Shown here one piece after another: positions 36,403 to 44,504 of a DNA stretch of 64,000 nucleotides (position 1 is the first letter of the stretch; each line of letters starts with the position of its first letter). The position numbers and the translations under genes are program-made. A model generated the notes under the pieces. It was not told where the DNA came from, ran no database searches, and was given only the letters and a program-made list of their open reading frames with translations. Source of the DNA: Paenibacillus spongiae (GTDB taxonomy: Bacteria > Bacillota > Bacilli > Paenibacillales > Paenibacillaceae); assembly GCF_024734895.1 (NCBI RefSeq), contig NZ_CP091430.1, positions 1,776,001 through 1,840,000 of the forward strand, given 5' to 3'.

Positions 36403-36510
36403 ATGTCAGGTATTTTTATTGAATTATCAAACAATGTGTGAAGATACCTTACATATGAGTAAAAAATACCTGACATAACTATTGACGACGATGGAGCCGA
36501 AATTTATAAT
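36403..36510 (+). promoter_or_regulatory. glnA promoter with GlnR/TnrA-type box and 15-bp inverted repeat
   Basis: A sigma-A promoter is clear: TTGACG at 36482-36487, 17-bp spacer, TATAAT at 36505-36510. At 36437-36453 TGTGAAGATACCTTACA matches the GlnR/TnrA consensus TGTNAN7TNACA perfectly. Around it lies a perfect 15-bp inverted repeat, ATGTCAGGTATTTTT at 36403-36417 and its complement at 36462-36476, whose right arm ends five bases before the -35 box. Nitrogen control is therefore likely; the role of the outer repeat is unknown. Confidence 0.75.
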
Positions 36511-36589
36511 TACCTCATAAGTTGATGCAGAATATTGAACGTTCGTCGTTCATAACTACGCAAATGTTCGGAAATGGAGGAAACACCCT

Positions 36590-38014
36590 ATGTCAGTTCA
36601 AAACGTTTTGAACACAATCTCAGAAAACAATATTCAGTTTGTCGATTTCCGCTTTGTAGACCTCGCAGGTCGCGCGCATCATATTACGCTTCCGGCGACA
36701 GAGGTTGACGAGGATACATTCGTTAATGGCGTTGCGTTCGACGGCTCCTCGATCGCAGGCTTCCGCGGTATTGAAGAATCCGATATGGTCATGATGCCGG
36801 ATACGGAGTCGGTATTTGTCGATCCGTTCATGGATCACCCGACCTTGAACATTATGTGCAACATATACACGCCGGACGGCGAGCGTTATGAACGGGATCC
36901 GCGCAGCATCGCCCAGAAGGCGGAGGAATTCCTGCAGCAATCCGGCGTCGGTACGACAGCATTCTTCGCGCCTGAATCCGAATTTTTCATCTTCGACGAT
37001 GTTCGTTACGAGAGCTCGATGAACACCTCCTTCTTCTCCGTCGATTCGGAAGAAGCGGCTTGGAACACGGGACGCAAGGAAGAAGGCGGAAACCTCGGAT
37101 TCAAAATCGGTGTTAAGGGCGGCTATGTTCCCGTTGCGCCAGTCGATTCCCAGCAAGATATCCGCAGCGAAATGGTTCGCGTGATGCAGGAGACGGGCTT
37201 GCGCGTCGAGCGTCACCACCATGAAGTTGCAACGGCCGGCCAAGCGGAAATCAACTTCCGTTTCGATACGCTGACCAAGACGGCCGATAACCTGATGAAA
37301 TATAAGTACATCGTTCATAACGTTGCGCGCCAGTATGGCAAAAGCGCTACATTCATGCCGAAGCCGATCTTCGGCGATAACGGAAGCGGAATGCATGTAC
37401 ATCAATCGATCTTCGACGGCGATTCGCCATTGTTCTACGAGAAAGGCGCTTATGCCAACCTGAGCCCGATGGCAATGCACTACATCGGCGGTATTTTGCA
37501 CCATGCTCCGGCTTTGATCGCGTTGTCGAATCCTTCGACGAACTCGTTCAAGCGTCTGGTTCCGGGCTACGAAGCGCCGGTTAACCTCGTCTTCTCCAAA
37601 GGCAACCGTTCCGCTGCGATCCGTATTCCGGTTGCCGCAGTAACGCCTAAGGGATGCCGCATCGAGTTCCGTACGCCGGATTCCACCGCTAACCCGTATC
37701 TTTCGTTCGCGGCGATGCTGCTTGCCGGCCTTGACGGCATTAAGCGCAAGATCGATCCGGTCGCGCTTGGCTATGGACCTTTCGATAAGAACATCTACGA
37801 GCTGTCCGACGAGGACAAGAAAGAGATCCGTTCGGTTCCAGGCACGCTGGACGAAGCGCTCGACGCTCTGGAAGCCGACAGCGAGTTCTTGACCGAAAGC
37901 GGCGTCTTCACGCAAGACTTCATCGATAACTACGTTGCCGTGAAACGGCAAGAAGCCAAAGCGGTTACGATTCGGGTTCATCCGCACGAGTACAGCCTGT
38001 ATTTCGACTGCTAA
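36590..38014 (+). CDS. glnA: Glutamine synthetase type I, long (beta-like) form
   Basis: The 474-aa enzyme makes glutamine from glutamate, ammonia and ATP. It has FDGSSIAGF, ESEFFIFD, NGSGMHVHQS and the FSKGNRSAAIRIP segment. At 474 residues it is about 30 longer than the GlnR-linked Bacillus enzyme of about 445, and it carries KNIYEL where beta-type enzymes have the adenylylated tyrosine. No glnR gene is upstream. GGAGG precedes the ATG. It may be a second glutamine synthetase in addition to a glnRA-encoded one elsewhere. Confidence 0.92.
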   Translation: MSVQNVLNTISENNIQFVDFRFVDLAGRAHHITLPATEVDEDTFVNGVAFDGSSIAGFRGIEESDMVMMPDTESVFVDPFMDHPTLNIMCNIYTPDGERYERDPRSIAQKAEEFLQQSGVGTTAFFAPESEFFIFDDVRYESSMNTSFFSVDSEEAAWNTGRKEEGGNLGFKIGVKGGYVPVAPVDSQQDIRSEMVRVMQETGLRVERHHHEVATAGQAEINFRFDTLTKTADNLMKYKYIVHNVARQYGKSATFMPKPIFGDNGSGMHVHQSIFDGDSPLFYEKGAYANLSPMAMHYIGGILHHAPALIALSNPSTNSFKRLVPGYEAPVNLVFSKGNRSAAIRIPVAAVTPKGCRIEFRTPDSTANPYLSFAAMLLAGLDGIKRKIDPVALGYGPFDKNIYELSDEDKKEIRSVPGTLDEALDALEADSEFLTESGVFTQDFIDNYVAVKRQEAKAVTIRVHPHEYSLYFDC

Positions 38015-38040
38015 TCAGCACTTATCGATTTAAGATTCCT

Positions 38041-38072
38041 CAAGCTCTCCCGATGGGAGAGCTTGTTTTTAT
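38041..38072 (+). terminator. Terminator of glnA
   Basis: An 11-bp perfect stem (CAAGCTCTCCC at 38041-38051, complement at 38055-38065) is followed by TTTTTA. Confidence 0.9.
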
Positions 38073-38202
38073 GGCTTCATACCCGCAAAATCCGAATGAT
38101 TATACGTCCTGATGTTCTTCACGTTCGACTTTTTGTACTTGATGCCTGCCCTTAAAATTGCTATCATAACGTTAGGCATACAGATGATTGGAGTGGGTTA
38201 CC

Positions 38203-39291
38203 GTGACGAAACGCGCATACAATTTTAACGCTGGACCGGCTGCGCTGCCTCTTGAAGTGCTGCAGCAGGCACAGGAACAGTTAGTCGACTACGAGGGTGC
38301 TGGCATGTCCATCATGGAGATGTCGCATCGCGGCGAAATCTACGAGAAGGTTCATAACGAGGCGATATCGCTCCTTCGTGAATTGTACGAAATTCCAGCG
38401 AATTATAAGGTCTTGCTTCTGCAAGGCGGAGCAAGCACGCAGTTTGCGATGATTCCGATGAACCTGTTGAAGTCCGGCCAAGTCGGCTCTTATGTGATGA
38501 CAGGCAGCTGGGCCGACAAGGCCATCAAAGAAGCGAAGCTGATCGGGGAAACGGCAGTTGCAGCAACTTCCGAGGCTGACAAATTCAACCGGATTCCGAA
38601 CATTAGCGATATTCAAATTCCAGCCAATTCCGCCTATTTGCATGTGACCTCGAATGAAACGATCGAAGGTACGCAATACAAGCAGTTTCCGGTAACGAAT
38701 GAGGTACCTCTCATTGCGGATATGTCCAGCGACATTATGAGCAAGCCGATCGATGTCAGCAAGTTCGGGATGATTTATGCGGGCGCGCAGAAAAACTTGG
38801 GTCCTTCCGGCGTTACGATTGTTATTGCCAGAGAAGACCTGGTATCGGAAAGTCCGAAATCGATTCCGACGATGCTGCGCTACGATACGCATGTGAAGAA
38901 CAACTCTTTATATAACACGCCGCCATCCTTCTCGGTCTATTTGGCCAACCTGATGTTGAAATGGGTGCAAGCCAAAGGCGGAGCAGCGGCCATCGAGCAA
39001 TATAACCGCGACAAGACGAAGCTGATCTACGACACTATCGATCAAAGCGGCGGATTCTATCGCGGGTTTGCCGACACAGACAGCCGTTCGGTGATGAATA
39101 TTACATTCCGCATTCAAACCGAGGAGCTGGAGAAGCAGTTCGTCAAGGAGTCGGAACAGCATGGATTCGTCGGCTTGAAGGGCCACCGCAGTGTCGGCGG
39201 CTTGAGAGCTTCAACCTACAATGCAGTTCCTCTCGAAAGCTGCAAAGCGCTTGCTGAATTCATGAGCGATTTCCAGAAACGCAACGGTTAA
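38203..39291 (+). CDS. serC: Phosphoserine aminotransferase
   Basis: The 362-aa PLP enzyme converts 3-phosphohydroxypyruvate to phosphoserine. It opens with the family motif YNFNAGPAALP, has LLLQGGASTQFAMIPMNL, and the PLP lysine in YAGAQKNLGPSG. The GTG at 38203 follows GGAGTGG; an upstream TTG at 38188 overlaps that site. The gene is flanked by terminators and stands alone. Confidence 0.95.
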   Translation: MTKRAYNFNAGPAALPLEVLQQAQEQLVDYEGAGMSIMEMSHRGEIYEKVHNEAISLLRELYEIPANYKVLLLQGGASTQFAMIPMNLLKSGQVGSYVMTGSWADKAIKEAKLIGETAVAATSEADKFNRIPNISDIQIPANSAYLHVTSNETIEGTQYKQFPVTNEVPLIADMSSDIMSKPIDVSKFGMIYAGAQKNLGPSGVTIVIAREDLVSESPKSIPTMLRYDTHVKNNSLYNTPPSFSVYLANLMLKWVQAKGGAAAIEQYNRDKTKLIYDTIDQSGGFYRGFADTDSRSVMNITFRIQTEELEKQFVKESEQHGFVGLKGHRSVGGLRASTYNAVPLESCKALAEFMSDFQKRNG

Positions 39292-39303
39292 TTCATTCAG
39301 GAA

Positions 39304-39353
39304 GAAGACCGCCCCATCCTCAAGCATCTACTTGAGAATGGGGCGGTCTTCTG
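39304..39353 (+). terminator. Terminator of serC
   Basis: A long stem, with GAAGACCGCCCC at 39304-39315 paired to GGGGCGGTCTTC at 39340-39351 and an inner CTCAAG/CTTGAG pairing, sits between serC and the convergent regulator gene. Confidence 0.85.
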
Positions 39354-39381
39354 TCGTGCGCTTAAAGGCAGCCCGGCGGGC

Positions 39382-40104
39382 TTAGAGCGAAGCGACGGAG
39401 CTGTCTACCGTACTGGGTCCCGACAGCTTATAGCCTACGTTGCGGACGGTCATGATATATTCGGGAGAGCGGGCCGATTTCTCGATCTTATCGCGAAGAT
39501 GGCTAATATGAACGTCAACGATGCGCGTATCGCCAAGGAAATGATAATCCCACACGCCGTGAAGCAGCTGCTGCCGGCTGAGTACTTTTCCGCGGTGGCG
39601 GCAGAGGAACAGCAGGAGCTCGAATTCTTTGGGCGTCAGCTCCACAGGCTTATTATCGACATGGACTTCGCGCTGCTCCGAGAAGACGGTCAGCCGGCCA
39701 ATTTCATGAACGGTATTTTCTGATGTGCCCGGCAGCGATTTGACCCGGCGCAATATCGCTTGAATACGGGAGAGCAGCTCCTGGGGCGAGAACGGCTTGG
39801 TCATGTAGTCATCCGCACCGTTGTCCAGACCTGCGATCACGTCCGTCACGTCCTGAAGGGCGGTAAGCATGACGATCGGAACGGCATTGTTCTGTTTACG
39901 AAGCTCGCGGCATACTTGAATGCCATCCATCTTGGGCAGCATGAGATCGAGAATGATGAGGTCGGGGCGAAACGGCTTTAACATGTCGAATACGGCTTCG
40001 CCGTCATGCACGCAGCGGACGTCATACCCGGCTAATTTCAAATTAAATTCGATAAGCATGGAGATTGAAGGCTCGTCATCGACGACCAGTATTTTTTTCT
40101 TCAT
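39382..40104 (-). CDS. Orphan OmpR/PhoB-family response regulator
   Basis: The 240-aa protein has a receiver domain with the phosphoacceptor in LIILDLMLPKMDG and DDYMTKPFSPQELL, and a winged-helix domain with LTPKEFELLLFLCRHRGKVLS and MTVRNVGYKLSG. The sequence is PhoP/PhoB-like. An AAGGAG site precedes the ATG at 40104, and the extra eight codons upstream are not needed. No kinase gene is adjacent: serC is convergent and trmL divergent. The partner kinase must lie elsewhere. Confidence 0.9.
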   Translation of the reverse strand: MKKKILVVDDEPSISMLIEFNLKLAGYDVRCVHDGEAVFDMLKPFRPDLIILDLMLPKMDGIQVCRELRKQNNAVPIVMLTALQDVTDVIAGLDNGADDYMTKPFSPQELLSRIQAILRRVKSLPGTSENTVHEIGRLTVFSEQREVHVDNKPVELTPKEFELLLFLCRHRGKVLSRQQLLHGVWDYHFLGDTRIVDVHISHLRDKIEKSARSPEYIMTVRNVGYKLSGPSTVDSSVASL

Positions 40105-40249
40105 CGTCTCATTCTCCTTTACAGGCAATATAAGCTCATTATGAAGACCGACGTTATTCGTTAGATTAAGGAAACGTTAACGTGATGTTAAATTTATGAA
40201 CGAATTCGATTTCATGTATAATAAGCAGAAGGCGGGGAGGAATAAGCAA

Positions 40250-40714
40250 ATGGCATTTCATATTGTGCTTGTCGAGCCGGAAATACCGGCGAATACAGGC
40301 AATATCGCACGCACGTGCGCGGCGACGGGGACGCATCTTCATCTGGTCCGGCCGCTTGGATTCAATACCGACGACAAGACGCTGAAGCGGGCGGGTCTCG
40401 ATTACTGGTACGCGGTTAACCTCACTTATTACGATTCCTTCGAGGAAGTGAAGGAGAAGAATCCGCAAGGGCGTTTCTTCTTCGCAAGCACCCGGGCTTC
40501 CAAACGATACACGGATTTTACGTTTGCCGATGGCGATTTCTTCGTATTTGGCAAAGAGACCAAAGGATTGCCGGAGACTATACTGAACGAGCATCCTGCG
40601 ACATGCATGCGGCTGCCGATGACGGACAAGGTTCGTTCGCTTAATTTGTCGAATTCAGCCGCAATTGTCGTGTACGAAGCGTTCAGGCAAACCGGTTTTC
40701 CCGGGATGGAATAA
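40250..40714 (+). CDS. trmL: tRNA (cytidine(34)-2'-O)-methyltransferase
   Basis: The 154-aa SPOUT-family enzyme methylates the ribose of the wobble base in tRNA-Leu. It shows the TrmL N-terminus LVEPEIPANTGNIARTC, the FVFGKETKGLP loop and the knot region MTDKVRSLNLSNSAAIVVYEA. GGGGAGGAA precedes the ATG at 40250. The frame is open 18 codons further upstream without a site. A hairpin terminator follows. Confidence 0.93.
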   Translation: MAFHIVLVEPEIPANTGNIARTCAATGTHLHLVRPLGFNTDDKTLKRAGLDYWYAVNLTYYDSFEEVKEKNPQGRFFFASTRASKRYTDFTFADGDFFVFGKETKGLPETILNEHPATCMRLPMTDKVRSLNLSNSAAIVVYEAFRQTGFPGME

Positions 40715-40732
40715 ATCCTGTTCAAATTGAAC

Positions 40733-40762
40733 GAGCTCCCTGCCCGGGGAGCTTGTTTCATC
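40733..40762 (+). terminator. Terminator of trmL
   Basis: AGCTCCC at 40734-40740 pairs with GGGAGCT at 40747-40753, followed by TGTTTC. Confidence 0.65.
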
Positions 40763-40969
40763 GTACGGGGTAACGGATATTAGATAAGTTAACGAGGTTT
40801 TTACTTCTTAAGGAATGACCGGAGGTATAGATAGAGATCACTCGCGTGTTGCAGAATATTAAGAAAATCGCAGCATGGGGAGGAAAACGTAGGGTCCTAT
40901 CGAATTTTTATAGTTGCATAGGTTTCTTGCATGACTTACAAATCGAGACTGCAGAAGAGGTGAAAACGT

Positions 40970-41221
40970 TTGAAACCAGCTGGCGTCGTGCGCAAAGTCG
41001 ATCAACTGGGCCGTATTGTGCTGCCCAAATCGCTGCGCAAAAGATATCAAATGAACGAAGGAGACCCCGTGGAGATTCTTGTCCAGGGTGACCATATCAT
41101 TTTGGAACGTTACCGCCCAAGATGCGTGTTTTGTGGATCAATGGATGAAGTTCGCGAATTTAAGGAGCGTCACTTATGCTCTGTATGTGTGTCTGAAATG
41201 GTAGGTTTACGCCGGGCTTAA
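40970..41221 (+). CDS. AbrB-family transcription regulator with a CxxC pair
   Basis: The 83-aa protein has the AbrB swapped-hairpin DNA-binding domain at residues 1-50, with GVVRKVDQLGRIVLPKSLRKR. The C-terminal part is short and has CVFC and CSVC 23 residues apart, a likely zinc-binding ribbon absent from B. subtilis AbrB. The TTG start at 40970 follows GAGGTG by eight bases. AbrB proteins repress transition-phase functions. A very strong bidirectional terminator follows. Confidence 0.88.
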   Translation: MKPAGVVRKVDQLGRIVLPKSLRKRYQMNEGDPVEILVQGDHIILERYRPRCVFCGSMDEVREFKERHLCSVCVSEMVGLRRA

Positions 41222-41268
41222 CAAGTCCGTGCCTGCGTAAGCGCCGAACACATAGCGTGGCAAGCCAA

Positions 41269-41324
41269 AATAAAAGAAGCTTCCTGTTGCTGCCGATCGA
41301 CGACAACAGGAAGCTTCTTTTATT
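41269..41324. terminator. Strong bidirectional terminator
   Basis: A 21-bp perfect stem (41269-41289 with 41304-41324, AGAAGCTTCCTGTTG at its centre) has A and T runs on both sides. It separates the abrB-like gene from the convergent 32-codon gene. Confidence 0.92.
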
Positions 41325-41332
41325 ACGTCCAA

Positions 41333-41431
41333 TTAAATGCCGTTTGTCTTGTCGTCATTGTAAGACGATGTCAAGATCGCCGTCAGGAACAAGACGAAGA
41401 CGGTTAATACGATCAGAAAATTAAGCGTCAT
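41333..41431 (-). CDS. Small single-pass membrane protein (32 aa)
   Basis: The 32-aa product begins MTLNFLIVLTVFVLFLTAI, a single hydrophobic helix, and ends with a polar tail SSYNDDKTNGI. TGGAGGTG lies eight bases before the ATG, which is as good as any site in the window. It is not a shadow of another gene and ends at a strong terminator. I do not recognise the family; spore-formers encode many such small membrane proteins, some made during sporulation. Confidence 0.6.
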   Translation of the reverse strand: MTLNFLIVLTVFVLFLTAILTSSYNDDKTNGI

Positions 41432-41653
41432 CCTGCACACCTCCAGTAAACCTGATTTTATTATAACCAACCGCAGGCAAAAAGAAAATGCAATCAAATG
41501 TGAACAAGTTGTTACAATAAGCCGTGCATGAATCATGCTTTGGAACGGATATCCTAAGATAGATATGCTTTGTGATTACGGTAATCGCTTCTCCAGTAGC
41601 CCGTAGGCTTCGTCGTGCGTAAGATATGGCAAGAACGAAGCGAGGAGGCGAGC

Positions 41654-42856
41654 GTGAGCGTGGATTATCGATTTTCGAGCAAAGTGAATCGGCTGCAATC
41701 ATCCGCTGAACGGGACATCATGAAATGGACGGGGGGAAAGGAAATCATATCGCTTGCAGGCGGCCTTCCGGCGGAGGAACTGCTCCCGCTGGAGGCGGTA
41801 AGGGAAGCGGCCGGCCGGGTGTTTAAGAACGGCAGCGGCGTGCTTCAGTACGGCCTTACCGAAGGATATTTGCCGCTTCGCGAGCAGCTGGGCCAGCGGA
41901 TGGCATCCAAGGGAATGCCTGTCAGCCCGGATGAAATGCTGCTTACAACGGGCTCTCAGCAAGCCATCGACTTGGCTGTGCGCGCGCTCGCGGAGCCGGG
42001 CAGCGCTGTATTGGTCGAGAATCCGGCCAATATAGCTGGGCTTCAAGTTTTTCATCTGAACGGCCTGCATGTCATCCCGGTGGAATGCGACACCGACGGT
42101 ATGATTATAGAGGAAGCCGAGCGGCTTATACGCCAGCACAAGCCGGCTCTTGTGTACGTCGTTCCTACCTTCGGGAGCCCGACCGGGCGGGCATGGACGA
42201 CACAGCGGCGCCGAGGCTTAGTGGAGTGCTGCCGGCGTCACGGGATCCCCATCGTGGAGGACGATCCTTATGGAGAGATAAAGTTCGACGCCAATGCGCA
42301 TTATCCGACGCTTTTCTCCATCGAGGGGAAGGCCGGCGGCGGCGTTGTTTTGTATACGAGCACCTTAACCCATACCGTGGCGCCGGCTGTCCGATTGGGC
42401 TGGGTAATGGGCGACAGGGATGTCATCCGAATGATGGCAAAGGCGAAGCAGGCGGCGGATCTGCAATCGAGCGCGCTTGATCAGCAAATCGTGGACCAGC
42501 TGCTTCGTCATTTTCCGCTGGATCGGCATGCCCGCAAGCTCGGGAAATCGTACGGTCAGCGGATGCAGCACATGCAGTCCCTCCTGCGTCAGCTCGGGAT
42601 GAGAGATGCTTCGTGGGCGGAGCCGCAGGGCGGGCTGTTCTTGTGGCTGAAGCTTCCTGAAGGTCTTGACGGCGAAGCGCTGCTGCGCTGTGCCGTTATG
42701 AAGGGCGTCACGTTCGTCCCGGGCTCGACGTTCTTCGTGCGGGAGCCGATACGGAATACAGCCAGACTGAATTACACGTATACATCCGGTGAACGAATGG
42801 CCGCCGGCATCGCCCGGCTTGGTGAGGCCATCTCCGAATTCGTGGCACGCAGCTGA
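41654..42856 (+). CDS. Class I/II aminotransferase homologue lacking the PLP lysine
   Basis: The 400-aa protein resembles the LysN/2-aminoadipate and MocR-type branch of PLP aminotransferases: LTTGSQQAIDLAVRAL, VEDDPYGEIKF and the C-terminal NTARLNYT arginine are present. However, the residue that should form the Schiff base is His240 in STLTHTVAPAVRLGW instead of lysine, and the NPTG asparagine is Ser175 in FGSPTG. Both are central to PLP binding, so normal transamination is unlikely. The frame is intact and codon use is normal, so it is not an ordinary decayed gene. The GTG at 41654 follows AGGAGG. Confidence 0.85.
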   Translation: MSVDYRFSSKVNRLQSSAERDIMKWTGGKEIISLAGGLPAEELLPLEAVREAAGRVFKNGSGVLQYGLTEGYLPLREQLGQRMASKGMPVSPDEMLLTTGSQQAIDLAVRALAEPGSAVLVENPANIAGLQVFHLNGLHVIPVECDTDGMIIEEAERLIRQHKPALVYVVPTFGSPTGRAWTTQRRRGLVECCRRHGIPIVEDDPYGEIKFDANAHYPTLFSIEGKAGGGVVLYTSTLTHTVAPAVRLGWVMGDRDVIRMMAKAKQAADLQSSALDQQIVDQLLRHFPLDRHARKLGKSYGQRMQHMQSLLRQLGMRDASWAEPQGGLFLWLKLPEGLDGEALLRCAVMKGVTFVPGSTFFVREPIRNTARLNYTYTSGERMAAGIARLGEAISEFVARS

Positions 42857-43066
42857 GAATGGCATCTGCCATTGGGGTTGCGTGAAGCACCTCGTGCCGT
42901 GGCTGCCTTGCCTGCGCGTTGAAGGGCCGATGACCAACGTGTCATGGTGACGCCACAATGCATTCTGGGGCAGCGTGCGGTGCGCGATAAGCGTGTATGA
43001 AACGGAAAAGACCGCTGCAGCATGCAGCGGTCTATTTCTAATGTGCGAAATTGTACTATGTAGGAC

Positions 43067-43393
43067 TTAGGCTTGCTTCAGCATATATTGGCCGTCGATC
43101 ACTTCAAGAGGCTGGCAATCGAGCGCGGCGCCGGGCATGTTTGTCGATTCCCCGGTTTGGATGTCGAACATCCAATAGTGCAGCGGACAGATGAACTCGT
43201 CCCCATGCTGGCTTACGATGCCTCCGGCATGCGGACAAATCGCGCAGATGAGCTTGTAGGATTCCTCTCCGTCTGCCGATTCTTCCTTGACGATATAATA
43301 GGGATCGTAGTCGATCGTCACGGGGGCAGGGAAGGAGGTGAAATCTTCTACTTTGCCGATAGCGCGGTAACCTTGACGTTGTTCTTCACTCAT
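43067..43393 (-). CDS. Rieske-type [2Fe-2S] protein
   Basis: The 108-aa soluble protein carries both Rieske cluster motifs, CPH at residues 53-55 and CPLH at 69-72. The size matches ferredoxin-like electron carriers of the nitrite reductase small subunit/NirD type. AAAGGAG precedes the ATG at 43393; the open frame upstream overlaps the DUF2161 gene. Its start overlaps the end of that gene by 8 bp, so translation is coupled. No oxygenase partner is nearby. Confidence 0.88.
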   Translation of the reverse strand: MSEEQRQGYRAIGKVEDFTSFPAPVTIDYDPYYIVKEESADGEESYKLICAICPHAGGIVSQHGDEFICPLHYWMFDIQTGESTNMPGAALDCQPLEVIDGQYMLKQA

Positions 43394-44132
43394 AATGAAG
43401 GTCTCCTTTCGTGCTGGATTGTTTGGTGAGCAGCCAATTGTCGAGAACATCCGCATAGTTGGCGACGGCATTGCTGCCTTCGTCCCGCAACCGGTAAATT
43501 CCGCGATCGACTCTCTCGAACCACCCGTAATAGTTTTTTTGTAAAATGGAAGCGGCTCGTACGACATCGGATAATTCCGCAGCTTTCCGCGGCGCCATAT
43601 CGCCATAGACACGAAGAGCCCACGCAATGCGAAGCGCCTTCTCCATATAAGCGGTTACCAGCTTGGCCTTCGTGCTCCCGCCGACATTGTAATCGCCGCT
43701 GCGCTCGCGAAATTCGGTCAGCAGCCGGGATACCCGGACCCGGCGTTTGCCGCGGACCGGCATGTCGCCGGGCTCGCACAGCATCTCGACGACCGGTGCC
43801 TTCGTCTTGAAGAAGGTGACGGTCATCAGCCCGAGCCCAAGCATGCGGCACAGCTCGGCCAAGTCGCCGAACCGCTGGTTGTGCGCGCCGCTCTTCTTGC
43901 GGTTGCGCTCCACGGCGAGGACCACCTGCTCGGTCAGCCTGAGCCGCTCGATGCCCTGCAGCAGCAATGCCAGATTGAACGTCTTCTTCAACTCGACGAT
44001 GATCGTTTCCCCGCTTACCGGATGAAGCGCAACCAAATCGCAATGCATCACTTCGCTCTTCACATCATAGCCCTGCGCTTCGAAATAGGCTTTGACCGGT
44101 TGATATAACTCCGTCTCATGCCTGACTGCCAT
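43386..44132 (-). CDS. DUF2161 protein with PD-(D/E)XK-like motif
   Basis: The 248-aa protein matches DUF2161. It has a nuclease-like core HCDLVALHPVSGETIIVELK, in which the aspartate and the ExK form a PD-(D/E)XK pattern, and a C-terminal helical part that looks like a winged helix. A role as a DNA endonuclease or phosphodiesterase is suggested by the motif only. It is divergent from prkA and coupled to the Rieske gene by overlap. Confidence 0.8.
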   Translation of the reverse strand: MAVRHETELYQPVKAYFEAQGYDVKSEVMHCDLVALHPVSGETIIVELKKTFNLALLLQGIERLRLTEQVVLAVERNRKKSGAHNQRFGDLAELCRMLGLGLMTVTFFKTKAPVVEMLCEPGDMPVRGKRRVRVSRLLTEFRERSGDYNVGGSTKAKLVTAYMEKALRIAWALRVYGDMAPRKAAELSDVVRAASILQKNYYGWFERVDRGIYRLRDEGSNAVANYADVLDNWLLTKQSSTKGDLHYE

Positions 44133-44504
44133 GCCGAACGCTCCTTTCCCCGAGCATTATACCACATCCGCTTCGTTTGGGGACCCATGAAACAGGTGAA
44201 TTGAATCAAATCATCGGCAGTAATCGAGTTGTTCCGCAAAGGGCTGATCCGCTTCCTTTTCTGGTCATCCGCCTATTTTCGGCCTTCTCCACACCAGCCC
44301 TCCTGGTGAGGCAGCAGCACTTTGCGAGAAATCTCGGATTTTGATGGATTGACGAATAAAATTTAGGGCAACTTCCCTGCCGTTATCGCATAGGATTGTA
44401 TTACTTCAACAAAAAGCTTATCAAACCAAGTTGTCGGATAGATAAACGACCCACGGTGAAGTCAAGCGGCCAGGAACATCGGGAGGGACGAGAGGAGGTA
44501 CGGC
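44133..44504. other. Divergent intergenic region of DUF2161 and prkA
   Basis: These 372 bp contain the upstream regions of two divergent genes. I see no gene, riboswitch or convincing consensus promoter. Confidence 0.4.

Noticed and set aside
36620..37987. A 455-codon minus-strand frame opposite glnA
   Set aside because: It mirrors the codon bias of glnA, has no recognisable motif, and glnA is certain.
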